Below the pieces are notes generated by a model. It saw nothing but the letters and a program-made list of their open reading frames with translations. It was not told where the DNA came from and did no database searches. Positions 32,119 to 41,203 of a stretch of 64,000 nt of DNA are shown piece after piece. The DNA lies in the NCBI GenBank assembly GCA_034926225.1, contig JAYFRF010000002.1, forward strand, positions 114,507-178,506. Reading direction: 5' to 3'. Each line of letters starts with the position of its first letter. Position 1 is the stretch's first letter. The position numbers were made by a program, and so were the translations under genes. The DNA comes from JAAZKA01 sp034926225. Lineage in GTDB: Bacteria; Bacillota; Clostridia; Oscillospirales; QAMX01.

Positions 32119-34746
32119 TTACTTGCGGGGTTCCCTGACGGCAGCCTGCGCCGCCGCGAGACGGGCGATCGGTACACGGAAGGGCGAACAGGAAACATAA
32201 TTTAAGCCCATGCGGTGGCAGAACGCAACGGAGGACGGGTCGCCGCCGTGTTCGCCGCAGATACCAAGCTTGATGTCGGGGCGGGTCTTGCGTCCGAGGG
32301 TCGCCGCCATCTCGACGAAACGGCCGACGCCGTTTTGATCGAGCTTCGCGAAGGGATCGGACTCAAATATCTTGCGCAGGTAGTATTGATTGAGGAACTT
32401 TCCTGCGTCATCGCGGGAGAAGCCGAAGGTCATCTGCGTCAGATCGTTTGTGCCGAAGGAGAAGAACTCGGCTTCCTCGGCGATCTCATCGGCGGTCAGG
32501 GCGGCGCGCGGAATCTCGATCATCGTGCCGACCTTGTAGGAGAGCGCTATACCGGACTTCTCGATGACTTCGTTGGCAACCTGATCGATAATGCCGCGCA
32601 CAAAGTGCAGCTCCTTGCGGTCGCAGACGAGGGGAACCATGATCTCGGGAACGATGTCGAGGCCGGTCTCCCGCTTGATGTTGACGGCGGCTTCGATGAT
32701 CGCGCGTACCTGCATCTCGGCGATTTCGGGATAGGTAACAGCGAGACGACAGCCGCGGTGCCCCATCATCGGGTTGAACTCGTGCAGATAGCAGATGGTT
32801 CCCTTCAGATCGGCAACGGTCATGTTCATCTCGGCCGCGAGTGTTTGAATGTCCTCCTCATCGGTGGGCAGGAACTCATGGAGCGGCGGGTCTAAAAGAC
32901 GAATGGTAACCGGACGGCCCTCCATCGCGCGGAAGATGCCCTCGAAGTCGGCGCGCTGGATAGGCAGGAGCTTTGCGAGCGCTTTTCTGCGCTGCGTCTC
33001 ATCCTTGGAGACGATCATTTCCCGCATGGCGGCGATACGGTCGGCTTCGAAGAACATGTGCTCGGTGCGGCACAGACCGATCCCCTCGGCGCCGAATTCG
33101 ACGGCCTGGCGTGCATCGTGGGGTGTATCGGCGTTTGCACGGACATGCAGGGCGCGGATATCGTCGACCCACTTCATGAAGCGGGAGAAATTGCCGGTGA
33201 TGGAAGCCTCGGCGGTGGGCAGCGCACCAATATAGATATTACCGGTGGAACCGTCGAGGGAGATAAAGTCGCCTTCGTGGACGGTGACGCCGCCCAGAAT
33301 GAAGAACTTATCGTCCTCAAAGATCTTGATCTCGCTGCATCCGGAGACACAGCAGCGGCCCATACCGCGCGCGACAACGGCGGCGTGGGAGGTCATACCG
33401 CCGCGGACGGTGAGGATGCCCTGGGCGGCAGCCATGCCTTCGATGTCCTCGGGGGAAGTCTCTAGTCTGGTCAAGATGACCGGCTCGCCCTTTTCAGCGG
33501 CGGCGGTCGCAGTCTCGGCGTTGAAGTAAACGCGGCCGTAGGCGGCGCCGGGGGACGCGGGAAGACCCGAGGAGATGGGCTTGGCAGCCTTCAGCGCTTT
33601 CGGCTCAAACTGGGGATGCAACAGAGAATCGAGCTGTTTTGGCTCGACCTTGAGGATAACCTCCTCGGGTGTGCACATTCCCTCGTCGACGAGATCGACG
33701 GCGATTTTGAGCGCCGCCTGCGCGGTGCGCTTGCCATTGCGGGTCTGAAGCATGTACAATCTGCCGCGTTCGATGGTAAACTCCATGTCCTGCATATCGC
33801 GGTAGTGCTTTTCAAGGCGGTCGGCAATTTCGGCGAACTGCTCATAAACCTCGGGCATCACCTCGCGGAGATGATCGATGGTCTGCGGGGTACGGACGCC
33901 AGCGACGACATCCTCACCCTGCGCATTCATGAGGAACTCACCGTAGAGCTTCTTTTCGCCGGTGGAGGGGTTGCGGGTAAAAGCGACGCCGGTACCGGAG
34001 GTCTCGCCCATATTGCCGTAGACCATGGACTGGACGTTGACGGCGGTGCCCCACGAGGAAGGGATATCGTTCATACGGCGGTAGACGATCGCGCGCTGGT
34101 TGTTCCAGGAGCGGAACACGGCGCGGACCGCTTCCATGAGCTGGGTACGGGGATCCGTGGGGAAATCAAATCCCTTCTGCTCAAAGAAGTACTTTTTATA
34201 CAGGCAGACCAGCTCGCGCATGTCGTCGGCGTTCATCTCGATATCGAGCTGAATGCCGCGGCGTTCCTTGATCCGATCGATGAACTGCTCAAAAGAGGCC
34301 TTGGGAACCTCCATCACGACGTCGGAGAACATCTGGATAAAGCGGCGATAGGAGTCATACGCAAAACGGGGGTTGTTCGTCAGCTTCGCGACGCCCTCAA
34401 CGACCTCGTCATTGATACCGAGGTTTAAGACGGTATCCATCATGCCGGGCATAGAGGCCCTGGCGCCGGAGCGGACGGAGACGAGCAGCGGATTTGTCGG
34501 ATCGCCGAACTTCTTGCCGGTGATCTCCTCCATTTTGCCAAGATATTCGGAGATCTGCGCCTCGATCTCGGGGGCGATCTTCTCGCCGTCCTCATAATAG
34601 CGGGTGCAGGCTTCCGTCGTAATCGTAAACCCCTGCGGAACCGGCATTCCAAGCCCCGTCATTTCGGCGAGATTGGCGCCCTTTCCGCCCAGGAGCTCAC
34701 GCATTTTTCCGTTACCCTCGGTGAAGAGGTATACGTATTTTGTCAA
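32119..34746 (-). CDS. ppdK: Pyruvate, phosphate dikinase
   Basis: An 875-residue enzyme interconverting pyruvate, ATP and phosphate with phosphoenolpyruvate, AMP and pyrophosphate. Domains in order: ATP-grasp nucleotide domain, swivelling domain with the phospho-His motif GGMTSHAAVVARG near residue 450, and the C-terminal PEP/pyruvate TIM barrel with GICGEHGGDP. The likely start is TTG at 34746 (MTKYVYLF), because the upstream ATG at 34764 lies inside the Shine-Dalgarno AAGGAGG and would put start and ribosome-binding site in the same bases. It probably works with PPi-phosphofructokinase in PPi-based glycolysis. Confidence 0.95.
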   Translation of the reverse strand: MTKYVYLFTEGNGKMRELLGGKGANLAEMTGLGMPVPQGFTITTEACTRYYEDGEKIAPEIEAQISEYLGKMEEITGKKFGDPTNPLLVSVRSGARASMPGMMDTVLNLGINDEVVEGVAKLTNNPRFAYDSYRRFIQMFSDVVMEVPKASFEQFIDRIKERRGIQLDIEMNADDMRELVCLYKKYFFEQKGFDFPTDPRTQLMEAVRAVFRSWNNQRAIVYRRMNDIPSSWGTAVNVQSMVYGNMGETSGTGVAFTRNPSTGEKKLYGEFLMNAQGEDVVAGVRTPQTIDHLREVMPEVYEQFAEIADRLEKHYRDMQDMEFTIERGRLYMLQTRNGKRTAQAALKIAVDLVDEGMCTPEEVILKVEPKQLDSLLHPQFEPKALKAAKPISSGLPASPGAAYGRVYFNAETATAAAEKGEPVILTRLETSPEDIEGMAAAQGILTVRGGMTSHAAVVARGMGRCCVSGCSEIKIFEDDKFFILGGVTVHEGDFISLDGSTGNIYIGALPTAEASITGNFSRFMKWVDDIRALHVRANADTPHDARQAVEFGAEGIGLCRTEHMFFEADRIAAMREMIVSKDETQRRKALAKLLPIQRADFEGIFRAMEGRPVTIRLLDPPLHEFLPTDEEDIQTLAAEMNMTVADLKGTICYLHEFNPMMGHRGCRLAVTYPEIAEMQVRAIIEAAVNIKRETGLDIVPEIMVPLVCDRKELHFVRGIIDQVANEVIEKSGIALSYKVGTMIEIPRAALTADEIAEEAEFFSFGTNDLTQMTFGFSRDDAGKFLNQYYLRKIFESDPFAKLDQNGVGRFVEMAATLGRKTRPDIKLGICGEHGGDPSSVAFCHRMGLNYVSCSPFRVPIARLAAAQAAVREPRK

Positions 34747-34777
34747 GGACCATTCCTCCTTCATTTATATAACGAAT

Positions 34778-34805
34778 AGTATACCATATTTTTCTGGAAT
34801 GTAAA
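34778..34805 (-). promoter_or_regulatory. ppdK promoter
   Basis: On the minus strand, TTTACA (34800-34805), a 16-base spacer and TATACT (34778-34783). Confidence 0.7.
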
Positions 34806-35068
34806 CCAGTTTTTTTGCCTTTTACGCGTTTATTACGAAACAACCGCCGGCTGTTCCGTCAATATGTCTAAAATTTTTTTGCAGCTTCTCTTTCTATTTG
34901 CCCCAATTTTTGATTCACTACGCAGCTACCATATCTTTATTCGGAATCGATATTGCAAGATATATTTCATTTTCCTGCATATTCTTTGCTAAACCGCCTT
35001 GACTGAAGCTTTTTCCCGTAAAATTTTCTCCCTTTTCACTTCACACGGTGGATTTTTTCTTTTCCCCC
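34806..35068. other. Gene-free AT-rich stretch before tRNA-Cys
   Basis: I see no gene, no clear hairpin and no repeat in this 263-base stretch between the ppdK promoter and the tRNA-Cys promoter. Confidence 0.5.
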
Positions 35069-35097
35069 TTGACATTTTGCTTTTCATCGTGTATAAT
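35069..35097 (+). promoter_or_regulatory. tRNA-Cys promoter
   Basis: Consensus TTGACA (35069-35074), a 17-base spacer and consensus TATAAT (35092-35097). Confidence 0.9.
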
Positions 35098-35112
35098 CAC
35101 TTTATGTGGTAT

Positions 35113-35187
<75 letters not shown>

Positions 35188-35191
35188 AAGT

Positions 35192-35224
35192 AAAAAAGCA
35201 CTTGCTTACGCAAGTGCTTTTTTT
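35192..35224 (+). terminator. tRNA-Cys terminator
   Basis: A 13-14 base-pair hairpin, AAAAAAGCACTTGC paired with GCAAGTGCTTTTTT, with a TTAC loop; the T-run is part of the stem. Confidence 0.9.
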
Positions 35225-35313
35225 ATTGATGTTCCCCACCAAAGGGCACCGGCAGCGTAAATCCTCCCCTCCCCCTGCCGTTCTTTTGCTGTTTTTGATG
35301 CGAAAAAAGGCTA

Positions 35314-35342
35314 TTGCAAAGCGGTTCGCGGCGTGTTATACT
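35314..35342 (+). promoter_or_regulatory. Promoter of the isomerase-lepA operon
   Basis: TTGCAA (35314-35319), a 17-base spacer and TATACT (35337-35342). Confidence 0.72.
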
Positions 35343-35384
35343 GTTAATTGACAAAATAGCGGCTATACTGAAGGATAAGGTCGG

Positions 35385-36293
35385 GTGGGTTTTGTGTTTG
35401 ACATAAAAATCGGTACGTTGATTCCCGGAAAGAGCGCCGAAACGATGATTCCCGCGTTGAACGCCGTCGGATTTGAGAGTTATCAGCTTCGGTTTGACCC
35501 GGATGTCGCGGCGCTGGATTTTGAGGAATACGCGCAGCGCATTCTGGCGGTGCTCGACGGGCGCGCGGTAAATTATGCGATTTACGGCAATACGCTGACA
35601 GACGCGGATGTGCGGCACGGGGTAGAGACCCTAATCCGGAACGCACCGCGCTTACACTGCGGCGCGATCGGGCTGTTTGCGGGCGGCAATCCCGCCAAAA
35701 CGATACCGGACACGATCGCGGAATGGAAGGCGGTATTTGACCCGCTTTGCGAGCTCGCCCAAGCGCACGGCGTAAAGCTTGCTCTGGAGGGTTGCGGGCG
35801 TGGCTGGAAAGGCGGTTCGGATAACCTGGCGTACTGCCCGGAAGCCTGGGATTTACTATTCGACGCAGTGAAGAGCCCCGCGCTTGGGCTGGAGTGGGAG
35901 CCGTGTCACGCTTTAGAAGTGCTGGCCGACCCCATCCCGCAGCTGCGCCGGTATGCGCCGAAGGTTACGCATCTCCACGGCAAGGACGGCACCGTCGCGT
36001 GGGACGTCATCCGCGACTACGGCATCAACGGCATCCATCCGTATATGTGGAACCGCACGCCGGGTTTCGGCGATACGAACTGGGCGGATGTTTTTACCAT
36101 TTTATTGCAGGCGGGTTTTTCGGGAAGCTGCGATATTGAGGGGTATCACGACCCGGTTCACTATGAAGATATGGAATGGACTTCGCAGGTACGGGCGCTG
36201 CGGTACCTCAAGGACTGCCGCGGCGGTCGGGAATACTGGGCGGGGCCTACGGAATACCGCGGCTATCAGGGCCCTCGGCATCCGGACAAATAA
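35385..36293 (+). CDS. Sugar phosphate isomerase/epimerase-like TIM-barrel protein
   Basis: A 302-residue protein of the xylose isomerase-like/AP endonuclease 2 superfamily. Metal-binding residues are placed as in family members: E in ALEGCGRG, then the segments EWEPCHAL and THLHGKDG, and the C-terminal GSCDIEGYHDP. These enzymes epimerise or isomerise free sugars; the substrate here is unknown. The start codon is a GTG, at 35385 or at 35394; neither has a clean Shine-Dalgarno spacing. It lies 42 bases ahead of lepA on the same transcript. Confidence 0.82.
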   Translation: MGFVFDIKIGTLIPGKSAETMIPALNAVGFESYQLRFDPDVAALDFEEYAQRILAVLDGRAVNYAIYGNTLTDADVRHGVETLIRNAPRLHCGAIGLFAGGNPAKTIPDTIAEWKAVFDPLCELAQAHGVKLALEGCGRGWKGGSDNLAYCPEAWDLLFDAVKSPALGLEWEPCHALEVLADPIPQLRRYAPKVTHLHGKDGTVAWDVIRDYGINGIHPYMWNRTPGFGDTNWADVFTILLQAGFSGSCDIEGYHDPVHYEDMEWTSQVRALRYLKDCRGGREYWAGPTEYRGYQGPRHPDK

Positions 36294-36335
36294 GCGTCCT
36301 TCGCCCCTCTTAAACTCTATGATTCGGAGCAAATT

Positions 36336-38141
36336 ATGATCAATCAGAACAACATCCGCAACTTTTCCATTATCGCGCACATTGACCACGGCAAATCGAC
36401 GCTTGCCGACCGTCTTTTAGAGCTGACCGGCGCCGTTACCGCGCGGGAGATGGAAAACCAGCTCCTCGACAACATGGAGCTCGAACGCGAGCGCGGCATT
36501 ACGATCAAGGCGCGCGCGGTCAAGCTCACCTATCGCGCCGACAACGGCGAAGACTACGAATTGAACCTGATCGACACGCCCGGGCATGTCGACTTCAACT
36601 ACGAGGTATCCCGCTCTCTCGCGGCCTGCGAAGGCGCAGTGCTCGTCGTGGACGCGTCACAGGGCATTGAGGCGCAGACGCTGGCAAACACCTATCTCGC
36701 AGCGGAGAATCATCTCGAGATCGTGCCGGTCATCAACAAGATCGACCTGCCGGCGGCCGATCCTCAGCGTGTGAAGCACGAGATCGAGGACGTCATCGGC
36801 ATCCCCGCGCTCGACGCACCGGAAATCTCGGCAAAGCAGGGTATCAACATCCGCGCCGTCGCCGAACGCATCGTTTCGGACGTCCCCGCGCCCAAAGGCG
36901 ATCCCGCCGCGCCGCTGCGCGCGCTGATCTTCGACAGCCAGTACGACAGCTACCGGGGCGTCATCGTGCTGATGCGTCTGCGCGAGGGCAGGCTGCGCAC
37001 AGGCGATACCGTACGCATGATGGCTAAAGGCTCCGTCTATCCGGTCGTCGAGGTCGGCTATCTGCGTCCCTTAGGTTTTGAGCCGACGGACGAGCTCTGC
37101 GCGGGAGAGGTCGGCTATCTGACGGCATCGATCAAGACGCTGTCGGACATCGCGGTCGGCGATACGGTGACGCTCGACGGCCGTCCGGCGGCGAATCCCC
37201 TGCCGGGCTACCGGCCGGTCAAGCCGATGGTCTTCTCCGGTATCTACACGGCGGACGGCTCGAAATACCCCGACTTGCGCGACGCGCTAGAGAAGCTGAA
37301 ATTAAACGATGCTTCCTTAACGTTTGAGCCGGAGACGTCGATCGCGCTCGGCTACGGCTTCCGCTGCGGCTTTCTGGGGCTTTTACACATGGAAATCATC
37401 GCGGAGCGCCTCGAACGCGAGTTCAACCTCGACCTCATCACCACCGCGCCGTCGGTCGAGTACCATATCCGCAAGACGGATGGCGAACTTTTAATCATCT
37501 CAAACCCCCTAAACTATCCGAATCCGAGCGAAATCGAGTACTCCGAGGAGCCCTTCGTCAGCGCGAGCATCTACACGCCGACGCAGTATGTCGGGAATAT
37601 CATGGAGCTGTGCCAGGAGCGCCGGGGCGAATACAAGGGCATGGACTACATCGAGGCGGACCGCGTGGAGATGCACTACGAGCTACCCTTAGGCGAGATT
37701 ATCTACGACTTCTTCGATTCCTTAAAAGCCCGGACGCGCGGTTATGCGTCTCTCGACTACGAGCTGCACGAGTACCGGAAGTCGAGCCTTGTCAAGCTCG
37801 ACGTGCTGTTAAACGGGGAAGCGGTGGACGCGCTGTCGTTCATCGTACACGAGGAGAAGGCCTACCCGCGCGCGCGGCGGATCGCGGAGAAGCTGCGGGA
37901 CAACATTCCGCGCCAGCTCTTTGAGGTTCCGATTCAGGCGTGTATCGGCGGCAAGGTCATCGCGCGCGAAAACGTCAAGGCGGTGCGCAAGGACGTGCTC
38001 GCGAAGTGTTACGGCGGCGACATCACGCGCAAAAAGAAGCTTCTTGAAAAGCAGAAGGAAGGCAAGAAGAAGATGCGTTCCCTCGGTACCGTCAATGTGC
38101 CGCAGGAAGCGTTCATGGCGGTATTAAAACTCGACGAGTAA
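36336..38141 (+). CDS. lepA: Elongation factor 4 (LepA)
   Basis: A 601-residue ribosome-associated GTPase that helps back-translocation or initiation. G-domain motifs are intact: AHIDHGKST (G1, residue 14-22), RGITI (G2), DTPGH (G3), NKIDLP (G4). Domains II, III and V follow, and the C-terminal domain with its basic tail (KKKLLEKQKEGKKKMRSLG in short form KEGKKKMRS) is the LepA hallmark. Length matches the family exactly. It follows the isomerase gene and is closed by a terminator at 38273. Confidence 0.98.
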   Translation: MINQNNIRNFSIIAHIDHGKSTLADRLLELTGAVTAREMENQLLDNMELERERGITIKARAVKLTYRADNGEDYELNLIDTPGHVDFNYEVSRSLAACEGAVLVVDASQGIEAQTLANTYLAAENHLEIVPVINKIDLPAADPQRVKHEIEDVIGIPALDAPEISAKQGINIRAVAERIVSDVPAPKGDPAAPLRALIFDSQYDSYRGVIVLMRLREGRLRTGDTVRMMAKGSVYPVVEVGYLRPLGFEPTDELCAGEVGYLTASIKTLSDIAVGDTVTLDGRPAANPLPGYRPVKPMVFSGIYTADGSKYPDLRDALEKLKLNDASLTFEPETSIALGYGFRCGFLGLLHMEIIAERLEREFNLDLITTAPSVEYHIRKTDGELLIISNPLNYPNPSEIEYSEEPFVSASIYTPTQYVGNIMELCQERRGEYKGMDYIEADRVEMHYELPLGEIIYDFFDSLKARTRGYASLDYELHEYRKSSLVKLDVLLNGEAVDALSFIVHEEKAYPRARRIAEKLRDNIPRQLFEVPIQACIGGKVIARENVKAVRKDVLAKCYGGDITRKKKLLEKQKEGKKKMRSLGTVNVPQEAFMAVLKLDE

Positions 38142-38272
38142 GCACAGCTTTCGTCTGTATTATCTTTAATGGGTTCTATCGCCGGTATCGGTACGCTCAA
38201 CCGCCTGCTTTGTTCGGCACGGCATACGGGCGTCCGGGAGCTTTCGTGACGCGCGGAATTCTTTCGCTTTTC

Positions 38273-38304
38273 ATCGCGCAGGCATAAAAACCTGCGCGAT
38301 TTCC
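38273..38304 (+). terminator. lepA terminator
   Basis: ATCGCGCAGG pairs with CCTGCGCGAT across an eight-base loop, followed by a short T stretch. Confidence 0.8.
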
Positions 38305-38306
38305 GT

Positions 38307-38335
38307 TTGACAGCGCGGCCGGGGTCTGTTATACT
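38307..38335 (+). promoter_or_regulatory. Promoter of the amidohydrolase-aminotransferase pair
   Basis: Consensus TTGACA (38307-38312), a 17-base spacer and TATACT (38330-38335). Confidence 0.85.
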
Positions 38336-38394
38336 ATAAAAAAGCTACAAGGCTTCCGACAAGGCAAAATATAGCGTAAAGGCGGGATTATTCT

Positions 38395-39270
38395 ATGAAA
38401 ATCGTACCGAAAATAGATATTCACGTCCACACCACCCCGGACGCGCTCGTTTTCCGCCGCGACGGCAGCACCTACGCGACGCCACGCGAGCTGCGGGCGA
38501 TGTATACCGAGATCGGCGTGGAGCGCGCGCTGCTGCTGCCCTCCCCGCTGGAGCTGTCAAACCGGGAAGCGCGCAATCTCGTACGCGACAACCCCGATGT
38601 GTTCGGCTGGTGGTTTTGCAACTTCTCGGCGCATGCTTATGAAAACAGCCCCGAGGAAGACCTCTCCCGCACCCTGCTGTCCTATAAGAAGGCAGGCGCG
38701 AAGGGTGTCGGAGAGCTAACGGAGAACCTGTATTTTGACGACCCGTTTGTGCTGAATCTGTTCCGCCATGCGGAGCTTTGCGGTATGCCGGTGACGTTCC
38801 ACATCGGCGATATGGGGCATGACTACGGCCTTGTAGACGAGGTGGGACTGCCGCGGCTCGAGCGCGTGCTCGGGATGTTCCCGCGTCTTACCTTCCTCGG
38901 GCATTCGCAGAAATTCTGGGCGGAAATCGGGCTGTGCGACGAAGAATCGCGCAAGGGATATCCGACGGGCAAGGTCACGCCGGGGCGCGTCGTCGAGCTG
39001 ATGCGCCGCTACCCGAACCTCTGCGGCGACCTGTCGGCCGGCTCCGGCTCGAACGCGATCATGCGCGATCCGGACTTCGGCTATGCCTTCCTTGAGGAAT
39101 TCCAGGACCGGCTGTTCTACGGTACCGACATCTGCGACCCCCGCAATATCACAAACCCCATGCTCAAGCTCTCTTCCTTCCTCGACGACGCGATGCTCTC
39201 GGGGAAGATCAGCTGCACGGCATATGAAAAAATATCACGCGGCAACGCGCTCGATCTGTTGGAGAAATAA
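38395..39270 (+). CDS. Amidohydrolase-family metal-dependent hydrolase
   Basis: A 291-residue TIM-barrel hydrolase of the amidohydrolase-2 (PF04909-like) group. The metal-binding H-x-H is at the start (IDIHVHTT, H10 and H12), with further His in FHIGDMGHD and LGHSQKFW and the closing YGTDICDP aspartate. Members decarboxylate or hydrolyse various aromatic or cyclic substrates; the substrate is unknown here. The stop is 1 base before the GTG of the aminotransferase gene, so the two enzymes are tightly coupled and may act in one pathway. Confidence 0.85.
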   Translation: MKIVPKIDIHVHTTPDALVFRRDGSTYATPRELRAMYTEIGVERALLLPSPLELSNREARNLVRDNPDVFGWWFCNFSAHAYENSPEEDLSRTLLSYKKAGAKGVGELTENLYFDDPFVLNLFRHAELCGMPVTFHIGDMGHDYGLVDEVGLPRLERVLGMFPRLTFLGHSQKFWAEIGLCDEESRKGYPTGKVTPGRVVELMRRYPNLCGDLSAGSGSNAIMRDPDFGYAFLEEFQDRLFYGTDICDPRNITNPMLKLSSFLDDAMLSGKISCTAYEKISRGNALDLLEK

Positions 39271-39271
39271 A

Positions 39272-40441
39272 GTGCGCTACGATTTTGAAACCCTGACCCC
39301 GCCCGCGGGGCAAGCGCTGCCCTTTGTCCGCACCACGCATACGCATACCCCTGAGTTCCCCGACAACGTCAACCTCGGCGTCGCGGAGATGAAGTTCCCG
39401 CTCTTGCCCGCGATTGCGGACATTCTGCGCGACGCGGCGTCCCTCGGCGCGCTGGGCTACGTCTCCCCCACCGACGAATTCCATCGCGCCGTCGCTGCAT
39501 GGCAGAAAAGCCGGCACGACTGGGACATCGACCCCGCCTGGTACCGGCTACTATACGGCGTGGTGCCCGGCATCGGCTTTGCGCTGCGCACCTTTACAAA
39601 GGAAGGCGACGGCGTGATCGTGCAGCTGCCGATCTACACGCCGTTTTTGACCACCGTACGCGAGAACAACCGCCGGCTTGTCGAAAACCGGCTCGTTGCG
39701 CGCGGCAGCCGGTGGGAGATTAATTTCGAGGAGCTGGAGCGCCAGGCCGCCGACCCGCATACGACTGCGCTGATCCTCTGTTCCCCGCATAATCCCACAG
39801 GGCGGGTCTGGACGGCGGAGGAGCTTTCCCGCATCGCCGACATCTGCCGCTCAAACGGTGTCTACGTCATCTCCGACGAAATCCACGCCGATCTCGTTAT
39901 GCCGGGATACACGCATACGATGTTTTCCAAAGCGGCGAACGGCGCGCGGCATACGCTCCTGACCGCGCCGTCAAAGACGTTCAGCATCCCCGGACTGACC
40001 TGCGCGTTCTCGTTCACGCCGGACTCGTCCGACCGGGAGGCGCTCGATCGCACCATCGACCGCGATATGGGCGGCTATACAAACATCCTCGGCATCCTCG
40101 CCTGCGGTGCGGCATACACACACGGTGGCGAATGGCTGGATGAATGCTGCGAGGTTCTCGCCCGCAACTCCGAAATCCTGCGCGAGGCGCTGAAGAAGTA
40201 CATCCCTGACGCTCAGGTGTACGACGCCGAGGGCACCTATCTGCGTTGGGTGGATTTCTCCTGCTTTGGGCTTCCCCCGAAAGAGCTTGACGCACTCTTC
40301 CGGCGCGCGCGGTTTGCCACGCATGCCGGCGCGATGTATGACACGCGGGAAAACCGCTGTGCTCGTATCAATGTAGCCTGCCCGTCGCGCTACATCGAGC
40401 CCGCCGTCCGGCGGCTTGCGGAAGCCGCGAAGGCTAGGTAG
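39272..40441 (+). CDS. PatB/MalY-type PLP-dependent aminotransferase or C-S lyase
   Basis: A 389-residue fold-type I PLP enzyme. The PLP lysine is in TAPSKTFSIPGL near residue 230, preceded by the substrate-site motif SPHNPTGR and the aspartate in ISDEIHADL. These features and the FPDNVNLGVAEMKF start match the MalY/PatB cystathionine beta-lyase-like group rather than ordinary aspartate aminotransferases, so cleavage of a C-S bond is as likely as transamination. The GTG at 39272 follows GGAG at 7 bases; the longer in-frame version would overlap the amidohydrolase gene. Confidence 0.88.
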   Translation: MRYDFETLTPPAGQALPFVRTTHTHTPEFPDNVNLGVAEMKFPLLPAIADILRDAASLGALGYVSPTDEFHRAVAAWQKSRHDWDIDPAWYRLLYGVVPGIGFALRTFTKEGDGVIVQLPIYTPFLTTVRENNRRLVENRLVARGSRWEINFEELERQAADPHTTALILCSPHNPTGRVWTAEELSRIADICRSNGVYVISDEIHADLVMPGYTHTMFSKAANGARHTLLTAPSKTFSIPGLTCAFSFTPDSSDREALDRTIDRDMGGYTNILGILACGAAYTHGGEWLDECCEVLARNSEILREALKKYIPDAQVYDAEGTYLRWVDFSCFGLPPKELDALFRRARFATHAGAMYDTRENRCARINVACPSRYIEPAVRRLAEAAKAR

Positions 40442-40520
40442 GAACAGGTTGAAAATGCAGACTGTTTTCATTATCGCTGTTTGTTATAAGAGCATTGATA
40501 ATCCAGCCGATAGGCTTGAT

Positions 40521-40647
40521 TATAATAAATTTTAAGGAGATTTTAATATGAAGAATAATATGGCGACGGTGATTGTGCGTTAACCGGGAGGTTGCGTAGA
40601 ATCGAAAACACGACCTCCCAATAGAATTTTTATATTCTGTTAGGAGG
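40521..40647 (+). promoter_or_regulatory. Leader-peptide attenuator of the RNHCP gene
   Basis: A -10 TATAAT (40521-40526) precedes an AAGGAG and an 11-codon open frame (40548-40583, MKNNMATVIVR). Directly after its stop, GGGAGGT (40586-40592) pairs with ACCTCCC (40613-40619). The 3' arm of that stem can instead pair its CCTCC (40614-40618) with the Shine-Dalgarno GGAGG (40643-40647) of the downstream gene, continued by an AA/TT, U-G and AGAAT/ATTCT stem. This is the layout of erm- and cat-type translational attenuation; the mechanism is inferred. Confidence 0.7.
40548..40583 (+). CDS. Putative leader peptide, 11 residues
   Basis: MKNNMATVIVR, with AAGGAG seven bases before the ATG. It stops at the foot of the first attenuator hairpin. 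It could be a regulatory peptide sensed by a stalled ribosome, or the 5' remnant of a longer gene cut by a stop. Confidence 0.55.
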   Translation: MKNNMATVIVR

Positions 40648-40655
40648 ACAATCCC

Positions 40656-41081
40656 ATGAATCGGGAAAACAAGAAAATATCATTTGACAAGGGATATTAT
40701 AAAACACACGCTTGCAACGATTCGTTTACCTGCAAAGTATGCGGAAGAGTTGTAACACCGGAAGGCGCTGGAACAGACCACCGAAATCACTGTCCAAATT
40801 GCTTATCCAGCCTCCATATAGATGAAGTGCCGGGGGACCGTCAGGCAGATTGCGGAGGAATTATGGAACCGGTTGCCGTTTGGGTCAGGAAGAATGGAGA
40901 ATGGGCGATTATTCACCGTTGTCGCATATGCGGAAAAATAAGCTCCAACCGTGTTGCTGCGGATGATAATCCAATGAAACTCATGTCTATCGCTATGAAG
41001 CCGCTTACTTCACCACCGTTTCCAATAGAACGTATTGAAGAAATGACAAGGCTTATGGGCGGAGATGGCTCTGTAGAATAA
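40656..41081 (+). CDS. RNHCP-domain protein
   Basis: A 141-residue cysteine-rich protein with the RNHCP signature: R43-N-H-C46-P-N-C49, an upstream C26-x2-C29, C66 in DCGGIMEP and a C-terminal C89-x2-C92. These probably form one or two zinc-binding ribbons. The family's function is unknown. The ATG follows TAGGAGG, the sequence that the upstream attenuator can sequester. Base composition is AT-rich relative to the backbone. The C-terminal third (after 95) is not conserved in the pattern I know. RNA binding is a guess. Confidence 0.85.
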   Translation: MNRENKKISFDKGYYKTHACNDSFTCKVCGRVVTPEGAGTDHRNHCPNCLSSLHIDEVPGDRQADCGGIMEPVAVWVRKNGEWAIIHRCRICGKISSNRVAADDNPMKLMSIAMKPLTSPPFPIERIEEMTRLMGGDGSVE

Positions 41082-41097
41082 TTTATAAAACAAAAGG

Positions 41098-41140
41098 ACC
41101 TCCTGATCCATCCTTACTCCGATGGGTCGGGAGGTTAATT
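41098..41140. terminator. Bidirectional terminator between the RNHCP and PLC-like genes
   Basis: ACCTCCTGATCCATC (41098-41112) pairs imperfectly with GATGGGTCGGGAGGT (41121-41135), with T-rich flanks in both directions. Confidence 0.8.
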
Positions 41141-41203
41141 TTGTGAACCTTTACTCATATGCGCCCAGTCGGCGGACAAGGTATTAATTTTATTGATAAA
41201 TTA

